In this document: positions 1-7,661 of the stretch, one piece after another
How positions within the stretch are numbered: the first letter of the stretch is position 1
Layout of the letters: each line of letters opens with the position of its first letter
Assembly (NCBI GenBank): GCA_958427975.1
Contig: CAUAEH010000046.1
Span: 1 to 16,098 of the forward strand
DNA from: an uncultured Collinsella sp.
GTDB lineage: Bacteria > Actinomycetota > Coriobacteriia > Coriobacteriales > Coriobacteriaceae
Direction: 5' to 3'
DNA: 16,098 nucleotides
Translations under genes and position numbers: made by a program
Notes under the pieces: model-generated
What the model saw: the letters and a program-made list of their open reading frames with translations, nothing else
Databases searched by the model: none
What the model was told of the DNA's origin: nothing

Positions 1-26
1 TGTCAGTTAATGCTGGCGTAGGGAGC
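1..26 (+). promoter_or_regulatory. TPP riboswitch, 3' end only
   Basis: The bases CAGTTAATGCTG followed by GCGTAGGGAG match the conserved 3' end of the thiamine pyrophosphate riboswitch (consensus CTGGATAATGCCAGCGTAGGGA). The CAG/CTG arms flank a TTAATG loop as in the pyrophosphate-sensing arm. The 5' part of the aptamer lies left of the window. An intrinsic terminator and then thiM follow directly, as expected for a TPP switch that ends transcription when thiamine pyrophosphate is plentiful. The motif match is seen; the mechanism is inferred from the family. Confidence 0.85.
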
Positions 27-40
27 ATGCCGCCTTTACA

Positions 41-70
41 GGGGCGCTGTCTATGCACAGCGCCCCTTTT
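41..70 (+). terminator. Riboswitch-controlled intrinsic terminator
   Basis: A perfect 10-bp G+C-rich stem (41-50 pairs with 57-66) has a 6-nt loop and runs into TTTT at 67-70. It lies between the TPP aptamer end and the thiM ribosome binding site, so it is most likely the expression platform of the switch. Confidence 0.88.
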
Positions 71-92
71 CTATGCCAAGGAGGCATGTGCA

Positions 93-932
93 GTGATTGA
101 TTCGGAACAGCTTAAGCAACATATGGTCAAGGCCGTGGAGGAGATTCGCGCTACCAATCCGATGGCCGGCTCCATCACCAACACGGTGACGATCGACTTT
201 GTCGCCAATGCGCAGCTCGCCGTGGGCGGTTCGGCCGCCATGGTCTATCTGCCCGACGAGGGCGAGGCGCTCGTTGCCGGCGGCGGCGCCATCTATCTCA
301 ACATGGGCACGCTCTTCCCCATCTACGAGCAGACGATTCCCCGCGCGGCCAAGGCGGCACATGACGCCGGCAAGCCCTGGGTACTCGATCCGGTGGGTCT
401 GGGCATCGGTAGCCTGCGCACCCAGCTGGTAAACGAGCTCAAGCAGTACAAGCCCGCCATCGTACGCGGCAACGCCTCCGAGATCATCGCACTCGCCGGC
501 CTGTGGGGTCTTGAGGGCGAGGCCGCCGACCTGAGCCGTGTACGCGGCGTCGACACCACCGATACGGTCGACGCCGCCCGCGATGCTGCCGTGGCGCTCG
601 CCCGCTACACCGGCGGCGCCGTGGTCGTCTCGGGCGAAGTCGACCTGATCACCGACGGCACGACCGTGGCCAAGTCCCACGGCGGCAGCCCGCTCATGTC
701 CAAGATCACCGGCTGCGGCTGCTCGCAGGGCGGCGTGCTGGCCGTGTACGCCTGCGCCGCCGACCCGTTTACGGCAGCCGTCTGCGGCACCGCCGTCTAC
801 AACGTGGCCGGCACGCGTGCCGCCGCTGTCGCCGACGCCCCGGCAAGCTTTAAGGTCGCCTTTATCGACGAGCTCTACCGCGCAACCGCCCAGGACATTG
901 CCGATAACCAACTCGAGCTCGAGGAGGCATAG
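93..932 (+). CDS. thiM: Hydroxyethylthiazole kinase ThiM
   Basis: ThiM phosphorylates 4-methyl-5-(2-hydroxyethyl)thiazole with ATP, the salvage entry of the thiazole half of thiamine, in the cytoplasm. The 279-aa product carries the family's N-terminal motif (NPMAGSITNTVTIDFVAN, about residues 23-40), VLDPVG at 97-102 and GNASEI at 127-132. ITGCGC at 205-210 contains the cysteine that corresponds to the catalytic Cys of VTGTGC in characterised ThiM. The length is slightly above the usual 260-275 aa. I chose the GTG at 93 because AAGGAGG (78-84) sits 8 nt upstream. An ATG at 27 is in frame but would translate through the riboswitch terminator. It is the first gene of a TPP-controlled operon, and its stop lies 3 nt before the next start. 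Confidence 0.95.
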   Translation: MIDSEQLKQHMVKAVEEIRATNPMAGSITNTVTIDFVANAQLAVGGSAAMVYLPDEGEALVAGGGAIYLNMGTLFPIYEQTIPRAAKAAHDAGKPWVLDPVGLGIGSLRTQLVNELKQYKPAIVRGNASEIIALAGLWGLEGEAADLSRVRGVDTTDTVDAARDAAVALARYTGGAVVVSGEVDLITDGTTVAKSHGGSPLMSKITGCGCSQGGVLAVYACAADPFTAAVCGTAVYNVAGTRAAAVADAPASFKVAFIDELYRATAQDIADNQLELEEA

Positions 933-935
933 GCC

Positions 936-1277
936 ATGTCCGATCCCGCAACCAATACCGGCATGAACACACTCGTCGCTGTGGCCATCGCCCCGTGTGG
1001 CACCGGCGATGAGCTGTCCGCCGAGGTCGCCGAGGTCGTGCGTGTTATTCGCGAGAGCGGCCTTCCCAACCGCACCACCTCGATGTTCACCGAGATCGAG
1101 GGCGACTGGGACGAGGTCATGCAGGTCGTGCGCGACGCAACCTTTGTGTTGGCGAGCAAGGGCATCCGAACCGAAGTCGTGCTCAAAGCCGATATTCGAC
1201 CCGGATTTACCGACACCATGACCGGCAAGCTCGAGCGCATGGAAGCGCAGATCAAAAAGCAGGAGGAAGCACGATGA
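936..1277 (+). CDS. Thiamine-binding protein, MTH1187/YqgV (DUF77) family
   Basis: This 113-aa protein matches the small ferredoxin-like-fold family PF01910. The diagnostic segment TSMFTEIEGDWDEVM (about residues 48-62) and the later GIRTEVVLKADIRPG fit the family's T-x-IEG and R-x-x-x-x-x-K-x-D-x-R pattern. Members are proposed to bind thiamine or the HMP moiety in the cytoplasm, perhaps as carriers or sensors; they are not enzymes with a known reaction. The start has GAGGAGG at 921-927. The gene lies between thiM and thiE and overlaps thiE by ATGA at 1274-1277, so translational coupling is likely. Its place under the same TPP switch supports a thiamine role; the exact function is unproven. 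Confidence 0.85.
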   Translation: MSDPATNTGMNTLVAVAIAPCGTGDELSAEVAEVVRVIRESGLPNRTTSMFTEIEGDWDEVMQVVRDATFVLASKGIRTEVVLKADIRPGFTDTMTGKLERMEAQIKKQEEAR

Positions 1278-1969
1278 GCATCCGCGACAACCTTGATATC
1301 TCGGCCTATCTGGTACTCGGCCCCGAAAACACCCTCGGGCGCCCCGTGGGCGATGTGGTGGCCCAGGCACTCGACGCCGGCTTTACCTGCATTCAGGTGC
1401 GCTCCAAGGTGGCAAGCGCCCGCGAGATCATCGCGCTGACCGGCGACGCCGCTCAGGCTATCGCACAGGCCGGCAAGACCGGTCAGGTCGCCTTGCTGAT
1501 CGATGACCGCCTGGACTGCGTACTCGCCGCGCGCGAGCAGGGTATTGCCGTCGACGGCGTGCACGTGGGCCAGAGCGATATTCCCGTCGAGGTCTGCCGC
1601 AAACTTTTGGGCCCCGATGCCATTGTGGGCCTTTCGGCCCGTTGCGAGGAGATGCTCGAGTACGTCAAGACCGCCGATATGAGCCTGGTCGACTACCTGG
1701 GCATCGGCCCGCTCCACGAGACCGAGACCAAACGCGATTGCGGACGCGCAGCCGACGGCTCCATCGTCACCAAGAGCTTTGAGGACCTAGCCGCACTCCA
1801 CGCGGCAAGCCCCGTGCCCATCGTGGTGGGCGGCGGCGTCAAGACGGCCGACCTGCCGCAGCTCAAGGCCACCGGCGTCGACGGCTTCTTTGTGGTGAGC
1901 GCCGTCTGCAGTGCCGACGACCCCCACGCTGCCGCCAAGGAGCTTGTCGACACCTGGCAGCAGGCATAA
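1274..1969 (+). CDS. thiE: Thiamine phosphate synthase ThiE
   Basis: ThiE joins HMP-pyrophosphate and thiazole phosphate to make thiamine monophosphate. The 231-aa product is a TIM-barrel of normal or slightly long length. It shows IQVRSK (40-45), LLIDDRLD (74-81, equivalent to the usual INDR loop), GVHVGQSD (95-102) and IVGLSA (117-122). It also has YLGIGPLHETETK (141-153), where family members bind phosphate and pyrophosphate, and VVGGGV (184-189). The start overlaps the previous stop (ATGA), and AGGAGG at 1260-1265 precedes it. With thiM it gives the salvage arm of thiamine synthesis; no thiC, thiD or thiG is in the window. The HMP kinase must be encoded elsewhere. Confidence 0.95.
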   Translation: MSIRDNLDISAYLVLGPENTLGRPVGDVVAQALDAGFTCIQVRSKVASAREIIALTGDAAQAIAQAGKTGQVALLIDDRLDCVLAAREQGIAVDGVHVGQSDIPVEVCRKLLGPDAIVGLSARCEEMLEYVKTADMSLVDYLGIGPLHETETKRDCGRAADGSIVTKSFEDLAALHAASPVPIVVGGGVKTADLPQLKATGVDGFFVVSAVCSADDPHAAAKELVDTWQQA

Positions 1970-2012
1970 GCCTAGGCCAAGCAGCTGATTCGCAGCCTCA
2001 TATCTTCAGCAA

Positions 2013-2060
2013 CGGAAAGCGCATCCCAGTTTGGACCTCCATTCCGGGATGCGCTTTCCG
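2013..2060. terminator. Long hairpin between convergent thiE and patatin genes
   Basis: A perfect 15-bp inverted repeat (2013-2027 with 2046-2060) has an 18-nt loop. It sits 43 nt after the thiE stop and 10 nt beyond the end of the opposing gene. No T-tract follows on either strand, so it is not a textbook intrinsic terminator. Its position between convergent genes makes a shared transcript-end or mRNA-stabilising role likely. Confidence 0.6.
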
Positions 2061-2070
2061 CATGCGACCC

Positions 2071-2940
2071 TTACCCCGCCAGATACGCTTCCAACGCCGG
2101 CAAAGTCGCCTCCGCATCGCGGCGGCCGATCTGATAGATGCGCTCGAGCTCATCGGGCTCGCGGCACAGCGACGGCACTTTCACCGATTCGCTCGGACGC
2201 ACCACAAAGATTTCGCCGGCAGCCTCGCGACGTGCCAGGTCATCGAGCGTGGCATTGTAAACCTCATGCCGATGCTCAAGCGCTGCGACAAACTCCGGGT
2301 AGTGACGGAACACGCGACGCAGCATGGGCATCACGCTGTTGGGCTGCTTCACAAAGCCCGCCGGCTGCGTGAGTACCACGATATTGCGGTCATACCCCTG
2401 CGCAAACAGCCATGCACTGGGAATAGAATCAGCCACGCCACCATCCAGATACTTATGCCCGTCAATAGCAACGGGACGCGTCGCCACAGGAATCGCCGAC
2501 GATGCCCGGATCCACTCGATATCGCGCTCGTCGCCATAGGGCAGGTCGTGGTAGACGGCCTTGCCCGTCTCGATATCGGTGCACACGCACGTAAACCGCA
2601 TGGGACAGGCGCGATACGCCTCCAAGTCGATGGGATCGCGCTCGATGGGCACCTCGTGATAGGCAAAATCGGCATTGAACATATCGCCGGTCCGCAGCCA
2701 GCTTGCTACACCCGCATAGCGCTTATCGGCACAATAGGCCTTGTTATAGCGAATGGCGCGGCCGATCTGGCGCGATTTAAAGTTGTAGCCAAACGCCGCG
2801 CCCGCCGAGACACCCACCATATGGTCGCAGGTCAAACCGTGCTCCATCCAAACGTCGAGCACGCCCGCCGTATACATACCGCGGTAGCCGCCTCCCTCGA
2901 GTGCAAGCCCCACCGTGCGCGTCATATTTGGCTGTGTCAT
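2071..2940 (-). CDS. Patatin-like phospholipase (YjjU/RssA type)
   Basis: The predicted 289-aa soluble hydrolase has a patatin fold. Its oxyanion-hole motif is GGGYRG (16-21), its nucleophile elbow is GVSAG (43-47, Ser45) and its catalytic Asp is in DGG (166-168). These form the Ser-Asp dyad of the family, whose members cleave acyl esters of membrane lipids; the substrate here is unknown. The overall pattern resembles E. coli YjjU. I chose the ATG at 2940 because GGAG lies 8 nt upstream on the minus strand and the conserved domain begins about 10 residues later. The frame is open 45 codons further upstream, but that part lacks family similarity and overlaps a likely promoter. It is transcribed alone, convergent to the thiamine operon and divergent from the GGDEF-EAL gene. 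Confidence 0.88.
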   Translation of the reverse strand: MTQPNMTRTVGLALEGGGYRGMYTAGVLDVWMEHGLTCDHMVGVSAGAAFGYNFKSRQIGRAIRYNKAYCADKRYAGVASWLRTGDMFNADFAYHEVPIERDPIDLEAYRACPMRFTCVCTDIETGKAVYHDLPYGDERDIEWIRASSAIPVATRPVAIDGHKYLDGGVADSIPSAWLFAQGYDRNIVVLTQPAGFVKQPNSVMPMLRRVFRHYPEFVAALEHRHEVYNATLDDLARREAAGEIFVVRPSESVKVPSLCREPDELERIYQIGRRDAEATLPALEAYLAG

Positions 2941-2961
2941 GCGACCATCTCCGTTCCTGCG

Positions 2962-2990
2962 TTTAAAACCGGGACAAGTATACCCGTCAA
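2962..2990 (-). promoter_or_regulatory. Candidate sigma-70-type promoter of the patatin gene
   Basis: On the minus strand TTGACG (2990-2985) and TTTAAA (2967-2962) are 17 bp apart. The -35 box matches consensus at 5 of 6 bases and the -10 at 4 of 6. A start near 2955 would leave a short leader containing the GGAG ribosome binding site. Confidence 0.4.
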
Positions 2991-3258
2991 CATATACCGC
3001 CCCAGTCGCATTTTTCATGCGCACCCAGGCGTTGCGGTTTGGCGAATAATAGCCGCCCGCAGCATGTACACCCATATATAATTCTGCACTGTTGTTTATA
3101 CTACTCAGCAGTTATCAACAGCGAACATTAGCCGGTAAATTAACCCAACAACGCAGCAAGGCGGGGGCCTGGATACACGCAAAGCGCCGAACAACAACGC
3201 GTGTGCACAACGAGCTCGCCCGACGCAATTCGCCCGACCTCAGAAAGCCGCTTACGAC
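2991..3258. other. Divergent intergenic region between the patatin and GGDEF-EAL genes
   Basis: The divergent gap (2941-3258) holds the candidate patatin promoter and no convincing gene. A/T-rich stretches, including TATAAT at 3077-3082 and TATACT at 3097-3102, could be -10 elements for the rightward gene. Neither has a recognisable -35 box at 16-18 bp. The leader before the GGDEF-EAL start is long and G+C-rich, with no strong Shine-Dalgarno. I see no riboswitch of known type. Confidence 0.4.
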
Positions 3259-5976
3259 ATGGATACTGTCAGCAATTACACCGAAACGCTCGAAAAGACC
3301 GTCCGCGACCTTCTCAAGCGTCAGGAGGATCTGATCAGGACCGCCTTTACCGACCAGCTTACCGGGCTTGGCAACCGTGGCGGCTTTGCCCGCTCCCTCG
3401 AGGAGCTCTGGGAGCAGGACACCCCCGTTACCATGGCGTACGTCGATATCGACAACCTCAAGCACTGCAACGACGTCTTTGGGCATGACGAGGGCAACCG
3501 CTACATCTTGCAGGTAAGTCTCTATCTCAAGCTGTATATGAAAGTGGACGAGGCGGCGTTTCGCATAGGCGGCGACGAGTTTGCCATCCTATCTACGATT
3601 GCAACCGAGGACGACCTCGCCGAACGTCTGGAACGCTGCCGAACGGTCCTGCTCAAAAACAACGATTCCGAGATGCCCCGCTCGTTTAGCTATGGAGTGT
3701 CGTATGCCGACCCCGCCCTGGGCGAAGCCCCCAATCGCATGACGCTCGATGCCGACCATCGCATGTACGACTACAAGCTACGTCATGCCATGCACCTTGA
3801 TCGACGCAATATCACGCAAGTCCACGCCGACGACTTCGAAATAAGCGATCGCATTTTCGACGCCTTTTCGATGCTCAACGAAGGCCGCTATTTCTTTATC
3901 GAGAACTTGGACAAACATCGCATCCTTTGGTCACAAGGCGCCTTGCGCGATCTTGGCCTTCCCTCGGAGCACATAGACAACTGTCGCGATTACTGGAAAA
4001 CGCGCGTCCATCCCGACGACCTTGAGGCCTGCATCAACGACATCGACCAAGTCTACAACGGCACCAAGCACCGTCGCGTCATGCAGTATCGTGTGCGCAA
4101 CGCCGTCGGCGACTACGTCCTTTGCCGTGCTCGCGGGTTTCGTATCGACGGCGACGGAAATGTCCCCTCGCTCTATGTCGGCGAGCTCGTCAACCACTCA
4201 CTTGCCGAAACCGTCGACGCTGCCACAGGCCTCGGAACGCAGCGCATGCTGGCCAACGCCATCGACGCCTGCCGCCGCGATCGTTGCGAGACAGGGCTTA
4301 TAGCGGTGCGCGTTCGTGGCACGACAAAGCTCAACGAGCTCTACGGGGCCGAGGCTGTCGACAACATGCTTGCCGAATACGCAGGCCGTATGCTGTCGAT
4401 CACTCGCGGCAGGAGCCGGGTCTACCGTTCACGAAGCGTTCAGTTCGTCGTGCTCAGCAACGACCTAGACCACGAGGCATTCGAGCAACTGACCCGCCAC
4501 CTTAAAGAGGCCGTTTTCGCTCCTGTTCGAATCGCAGGCGACACCATTACTCCCGTCTGCCTTGTCGTCCCGGCCTTTTACGAGCACTTAACCCATCAAG
4601 CGACCGCCGTTTTAGGCGAACTCAACCGTCGCCTTCGCACGGCCGGCGGGCTTGTTCCCAACGACAGCCTCCCCATACCCGAGGCTGAGCGCAAAAGCGC
4701 CATCGTCGAACGTATCGACTCGCTCACGGGCCTCTATCGACCCAGCGAGTTTATGCGGCGCGCCAACGCTTTTCTCGAGGCAAGACGCGACGGCGCCTGG
4801 TGCATCGCCACGGTCGACATGGGCCACATGCGCCTGTTTAACGAATGGTATGGACAGGCCGAAGGCGACCGCCTGCTTGCCGATGTGGGCACGGTCCTCA
4901 AGGACATCGAGAATGCCAACATGGGCGTCGCAGGGTACTGGGGCCAAGATGACTTTTGCGTACTCATCCCCTTTAAGCACATCACCGTCCATCAAATCTA
5001 CAACCGCGTTCGCGAGACAGTAGCCAGGTATGATGGCGGCGTAGGTTTTTGGCCGTCCATGGGCGTTTACCCCATCGATTCCAATGAGGAGATCACCATC
5101 GATGCGCAGGCAAAGTCCATGTTTACCAATCGGCGCGCAAAAAACGACTTTAAGGAGCGCATTGCCATTTTTTGCCCCGAGGAGTACAAGCACGAAATCG
5201 TGTTCAACCGCACACTGACCGAATTCCAGTACGCGCTGTCAAATGGTCGCATCACGTACTATCTTCAGCCCCAGGTCGATATGGAAACCGGCGAGATTAT
5301 TGGCGCCGAAGCACTCACCCGCTGGATTGACAAGGACGGCTCTCTCATTTCGCCCGCAACGTTTATCCCCGCACTCGAGGAAAGCGGCTTTGTAGTGACG
5401 CTCGACAAATATGTTTGGCAGGGCGTCGCCATGTGGCTCCGCGAGCGCCTCAATCGAGGACTTCGCGTGGTTCCGATTTCCCTCAATGTGTCGCGCGTAG
5501 ACATTCTTGCCTGCGATGTCGCCGAGCATATGGGGTCGCTCGCCGCCCAGTACAACCTGCCGCCCGAACTCATGCACATCGAGATCACCGAGACCGCCTA
5601 TACCGGAGAGTCCGAGGCCGTGGATAAGCTGACCGCGGATCTGCACACCCGTGGCTTCTCGACCTACATGGACGATTTTGGCACCGGCCAGTCCACGCTC
5701 GCGATGCTCAAGAACGTCAACGTCGACGTCATCAAGCTCGACCGCACCTTTGTGCCCACCGACCGCGATCAAGGCCGCAGCACGCAAATCATTTCATCGA
5801 TGCTCGAAATGGCGCAGTCGCTCCATCTGCCCGTCGTGGTTGAAGGCGTCGAGACAAATGAGCAGGCGAACATGCTACGACAAATGGGCGCCCGCTACGC
5901 TCAGGGCTTCCTCTACTACCGCCCCATGCCGGCGAAGGATTTTGAGGCATTGCTCGATGGTGGCAATAACAACTGA
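3259..5976 (+). CDS. GGDEF-PAS-GGDEF-GGDEF-EAL cyclic-di-GMP signalling protein
   Basis: This is a 905-aa soluble protein that probably both makes and breaks c-di-GMP. Domain 1 (about 28-180) is an intact GGDEF with RIGGDEF at 102-108 and LGNR, VDIDNLKHCND and GHDEGN nearby. Its upstream inhibitory site is KVDE rather than RxxD. Residues about 205-315 form a PAS-like domain with a PAC-type end. Domain 3 (about 318-460) has GGDEF-like flanks (TGLG) but SRSVQF in place of the signature. Domain 4 (about 485-640) has GQDDF. The C-terminal EAL domain (about 650-905) keeps EALTRW (684-689), NVSR, ITE at 776-778, DDFGTG (805-810), IKLDR, EGVET and QGF, so phosphodiesterase activity is expected. The ATG at 3259 is the first usable start but has only weak AGAAAG upstream. 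No membrane segment or signal peptide is visible. A shorter paralogue follows. Confidence 0.93.
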   Translation: MDTVSNYTETLEKTVRDLLKRQEDLIRTAFTDQLTGLGNRGGFARSLEELWEQDTPVTMAYVDIDNLKHCNDVFGHDEGNRYILQVSLYLKLYMKVDEAAFRIGGDEFAILSTIATEDDLAERLERCRTVLLKNNDSEMPRSFSYGVSYADPALGEAPNRMTLDADHRMYDYKLRHAMHLDRRNITQVHADDFEISDRIFDAFSMLNEGRYFFIENLDKHRILWSQGALRDLGLPSEHIDNCRDYWKTRVHPDDLEACINDIDQVYNGTKHRRVMQYRVRNAVGDYVLCRARGFRIDGDGNVPSLYVGELVNHSLAETVDAATGLGTQRMLANAIDACRRDRCETGLIAVRVRGTTKLNELYGAEAVDNMLAEYAGRMLSITRGRSRVYRSRSVQFVVLSNDLDHEAFEQLTRHLKEAVFAPVRIAGDTITPVCLVVPAFYEHLTHQATAVLGELNRRLRTAGGLVPNDSLPIPEAERKSAIVERIDSLTGLYRPSEFMRRANAFLEARRDGAWCIATVDMGHMRLFNEWYGQAEGDRLLADVGTVLKDIENANMGVAGYWGQDDFCVLIPFKHITVHQIYNRVRETVARYDGGVGFWPSMGVYPIDSNEEITIDAQAKSMFTNRRAKNDFKERIAIFCPEEYKHEIVFNRTLTEFQYALSNGRITYYLQPQVDMETGEIIGAEALTRWIDKDGSLISPATFIPALEESGFVVTLDKYVWQGVAMWLRERLNRGLRVVPISLNVSRVDILACDVAEHMGSLAAQYNLPPELMHIEITETAYTGESEAVDKLTADLHTRGFSTYMDDFGTGQSTLAMLKNVNVDVIKLDRTFVPTDRDQGRSTQIISSMLEMAQSLHLPVVVEGVETNEQANMLRQMGARYAQGFLYYRPMPAKDFEALLDGGNNN

Positions 5977-6034
5977 TACGCTCGCGCGCAAAACGCCACC
6001 GTCGAAGGAGATATTTGTCTCCATTAGCTAACTT

Positions 6035-6065
6035 ATATCCCCAATTCAAACCGAATTGGGGATAT
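6035..6065. repeat. Perfect 13-bp inverted repeat before the second GGDEF gene
   Basis: ATATCCCCAATTC (6035-6047) and its exact complement (6053-6065) flank a 5-nt loop. It lies 58 nt after the GGDEF-EAL stop and 38 nt before the next start. No T-tract follows on either strand. A TATGAT at 6063-6068 overlaps its right arm and could be a -10 box, which would make this an operator. An attenuating or mRNA-processing hairpin is equally possible. Confidence 0.6.
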
Positions 6066-6088
6066 GATACAAACCGTTGTTCCGCCCA

Positions 6089-6101
6089 AGGAGGTTATCC
6101 A
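6089..6101 (+). promoter_or_regulatory. Unusually long Shine-Dalgarno of the second GGDEF gene
   Basis: AAGGAGGTTATCC matches the complement of the 16S rRNA 3' tail (AAGGAGGTGATCC) at 12 of 13 positions. It fixes the start at the ATG at 6104 instead of the in-frame upstream codon at 6077, and implies strong translation initiation. Confidence 0.75.
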
Positions 6102-6103
6102 TC

Positions 6104-7633
6104 ATGAACGAGTCATATCGCCTGGGCGAGCAATCGATTATTGCCTATCTTCAGCGACTTGCGAACGGCGTCTCGACCGCTGAACTCGATGTTGCCGCGC
6201 TGCCTGCTGAGCTACGCGCCGTTGGTGAGCAACTGCAAAAGACGCATGCCATCCTGCAACAAGAGCGCCAGCTGCTTGAGCGCAACGCCTATATCGATCC
6301 GCTCACCAACTTGGGCAACCGCAACGGATTCGACCGTCACGTCGAGCAACTCTGGCGCAAAGGCGACCCCTTCACCTGCGCCTATATTGACATCGACCAT
6401 CTCAAGCATTGCAATGATAGGTTTGGCCACGCCGAAGGCAATCGCTATATTCTGAGCATCTGCCGCACGCTCTCCGAAACCATGGAGCACGATGAGATGC
6501 TGTTCCGTATCGGTGGAGACGAGTTTGTGCTCATCTCGCTCTCCGCAAACGAGATTGAACTCGAGCAGCGCTTGGAGCAGGTACGTACCAGGCTGATCGA
6601 GGCGAGCTCAGGTGGCAAGGCGCCCATGATCGGCAGCTTTAGCTTTGGCTGCTCGCGCGTCGATCCACTTGCTGGCGACACGCGTCGCCAGATGACGATG
6701 GATGCCGATCGCAAGATGTATCGCTATAAGCTTATGCATCGTGTGCAGCAACCGAAAGACAGTGACGCGCCGCAACGCCCAATCGTCGATCAGCTTCCCT
6801 GCAACGACCGGGTGTTCCAAGCGATCTCCATGAGCTCCGAGACGCGCTATCCGTTTATCCTCAATCTCGATACGGGAGAATCGCAATGGTCGGTTAACGC
6901 CGTGCGCGATTTTGACCTGCCCTCCCAGCACCCTTTTAACTCACTCGACATGTGGCTCGCCCGCGTTCATCCCGAGGACCGCGACAACGTACGTGCCGAA
7001 CTCGACATGGTGATAAACGGCACGTGGCACTTCCACTACATGCAGTATCGCGTAATGGATGCCACCGGAAAATACGTGCTTTGCGACTGCACGGGCTACC
7101 GCTTGGACGGCACCGATACCGAGCCCGGCATGTATGTGGGCATTATCATCAACCGAAGCTTGGCAGATACGACCGATTCCGTGACCGGTTTGGGCGATGT
7201 CCACGCACTGGTCAACGCTATTGGCGAAATGCGTCGCGTGGCGCGCAAGGCGGGGTTGATCGCCATTAAAATCGATGATATCGCTCAGGTCAATGCCCGT
7301 TTTGGCTTTGATGCGGGCGACCGTGTTTTGGCAGAATGTGCCGCCTGTCTGGTGGAATGCTCGCGCGGTAAGGGTCGTATGTTCCGCTCGACGGGGCCGA
7401 TGTTCGTGGCGCTTTTCGACGACTTTGATCCCGAAGAAACCGATGCGATTGCAGAGGAAATCGAGCGGTTCCTGGGTTCGCCCGTGCTCTTTGGCCCATT
7501 TGAATATCAGCCGCCCATTCGCGTGGCCACGCTCCATCTGGACGGCGTCGACCGTCAGCCCGTTTCGATTTTGAACGAGCTCAAAGCGTTGCTCGGGAAA
7601 GCCGTGCAGGTGCCAGGTACCAAACTGGATTAG
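6104..7633 (+). CDS. Diguanylate cyclase, GGDEF-PAS-degenerate GGDEF
   Basis: This 509-aa soluble protein is a tandem paralogue of the first half of the preceding GGDEF-EAL protein. Residues 34-60 are probably a coiled-coil linker (QLQKTHAILQQERQLLER). The GGDEF domain (about 62-212) has RIGGDEF at 135-141 plus LGNRNGF, IDIDHLKHCND and GHAEGNR, so GTP condensation to c-di-GMP is likely. The RxxD inhibitory site is absent. A PAS-like domain follows (about 235-350, with MQYRV and KYVLCDCTGYRLDG shared with the paralogue). Residues about 355-500 are GGDEF-like (TGLGDVHALVNAI) but carry STGPMF where the signature would be. There is no EAL or HD-GYP domain. It could be co-transcribed with the upstream gene or driven from the 127-bp gap. 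The degenerate domain probably serves dimerisation or GTP sensing. Confidence 0.9.
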   Translation: MNESYRLGEQSIIAYLQRLANGVSTAELDVAALPAELRAVGEQLQKTHAILQQERQLLERNAYIDPLTNLGNRNGFDRHVEQLWRKGDPFTCAYIDIDHLKHCNDRFGHAEGNRYILSICRTLSETMEHDEMLFRIGGDEFVLISLSANEIELEQRLEQVRTRLIEASSGGKAPMIGSFSFGCSRVDPLAGDTRRQMTMDADRKMYRYKLMHRVQQPKDSDAPQRPIVDQLPCNDRVFQAISMSSETRYPFILNLDTGESQWSVNAVRDFDLPSQHPFNSLDMWLARVHPEDRDNVRAELDMVINGTWHFHYMQYRVMDATGKYVLCDCTGYRLDGTDTEPGMYVGIIINRSLADTTDSVTGLGDVHALVNAIGEMRRVARKAGLIAIKIDDIAQVNARFGFDAGDRVLAECAACLVECSRGKGRMFRSTGPMFVALFDDFDPEETDAIAEEIERFLGSPVLFGPFEYQPPIRVATLHLDGVDRQPVSILNELKALLGKAVQVPGTKLD

Positions 7634-7661
7634 CACCGCGCCCGCGCCGCCTCCCCCATCG

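Noticed and set aside
27..92. Upstream ATG giving a longer ThiM
   Set aside because: This start lies within the riboswitch/terminator region and lacks a ribosome binding site, whereas GTG at 93 has AAGGAGG at ideal spacing.
51..1370. Long open frame on the minus strand (439 codons) across the thiamine operon
   Set aside because: It is antisense to thiM, the thiamine-binding protein gene and most of their motifs, has a Gly/Ala/His/Asp-rich low-information product, and is typical of open shadow frames in high-GC DNA.
2941..3075. N-terminal extension of the patatin protein
   Set aside because: The extra 45 residues show no patatin similarity and overlap a likely promoter; the ATG at 2940 has GGAG upstream.
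2062..3081. Plus-strand open frame (339 codons) opposite the patatin gene
   Set aside because: The minus-strand reading has GGGxRG, GxSxG and DGG motifs in the right order; the plus-strand product resembles no family I recognise and has no ribosome binding site.
3092..3334. Small plus-strand open frame before the GGDEF-EAL gene
   Set aside because: Its second part overlaps the GGDEF-EAL start in another frame, the product has no recognisable fold, and it has no ribosome binding site.
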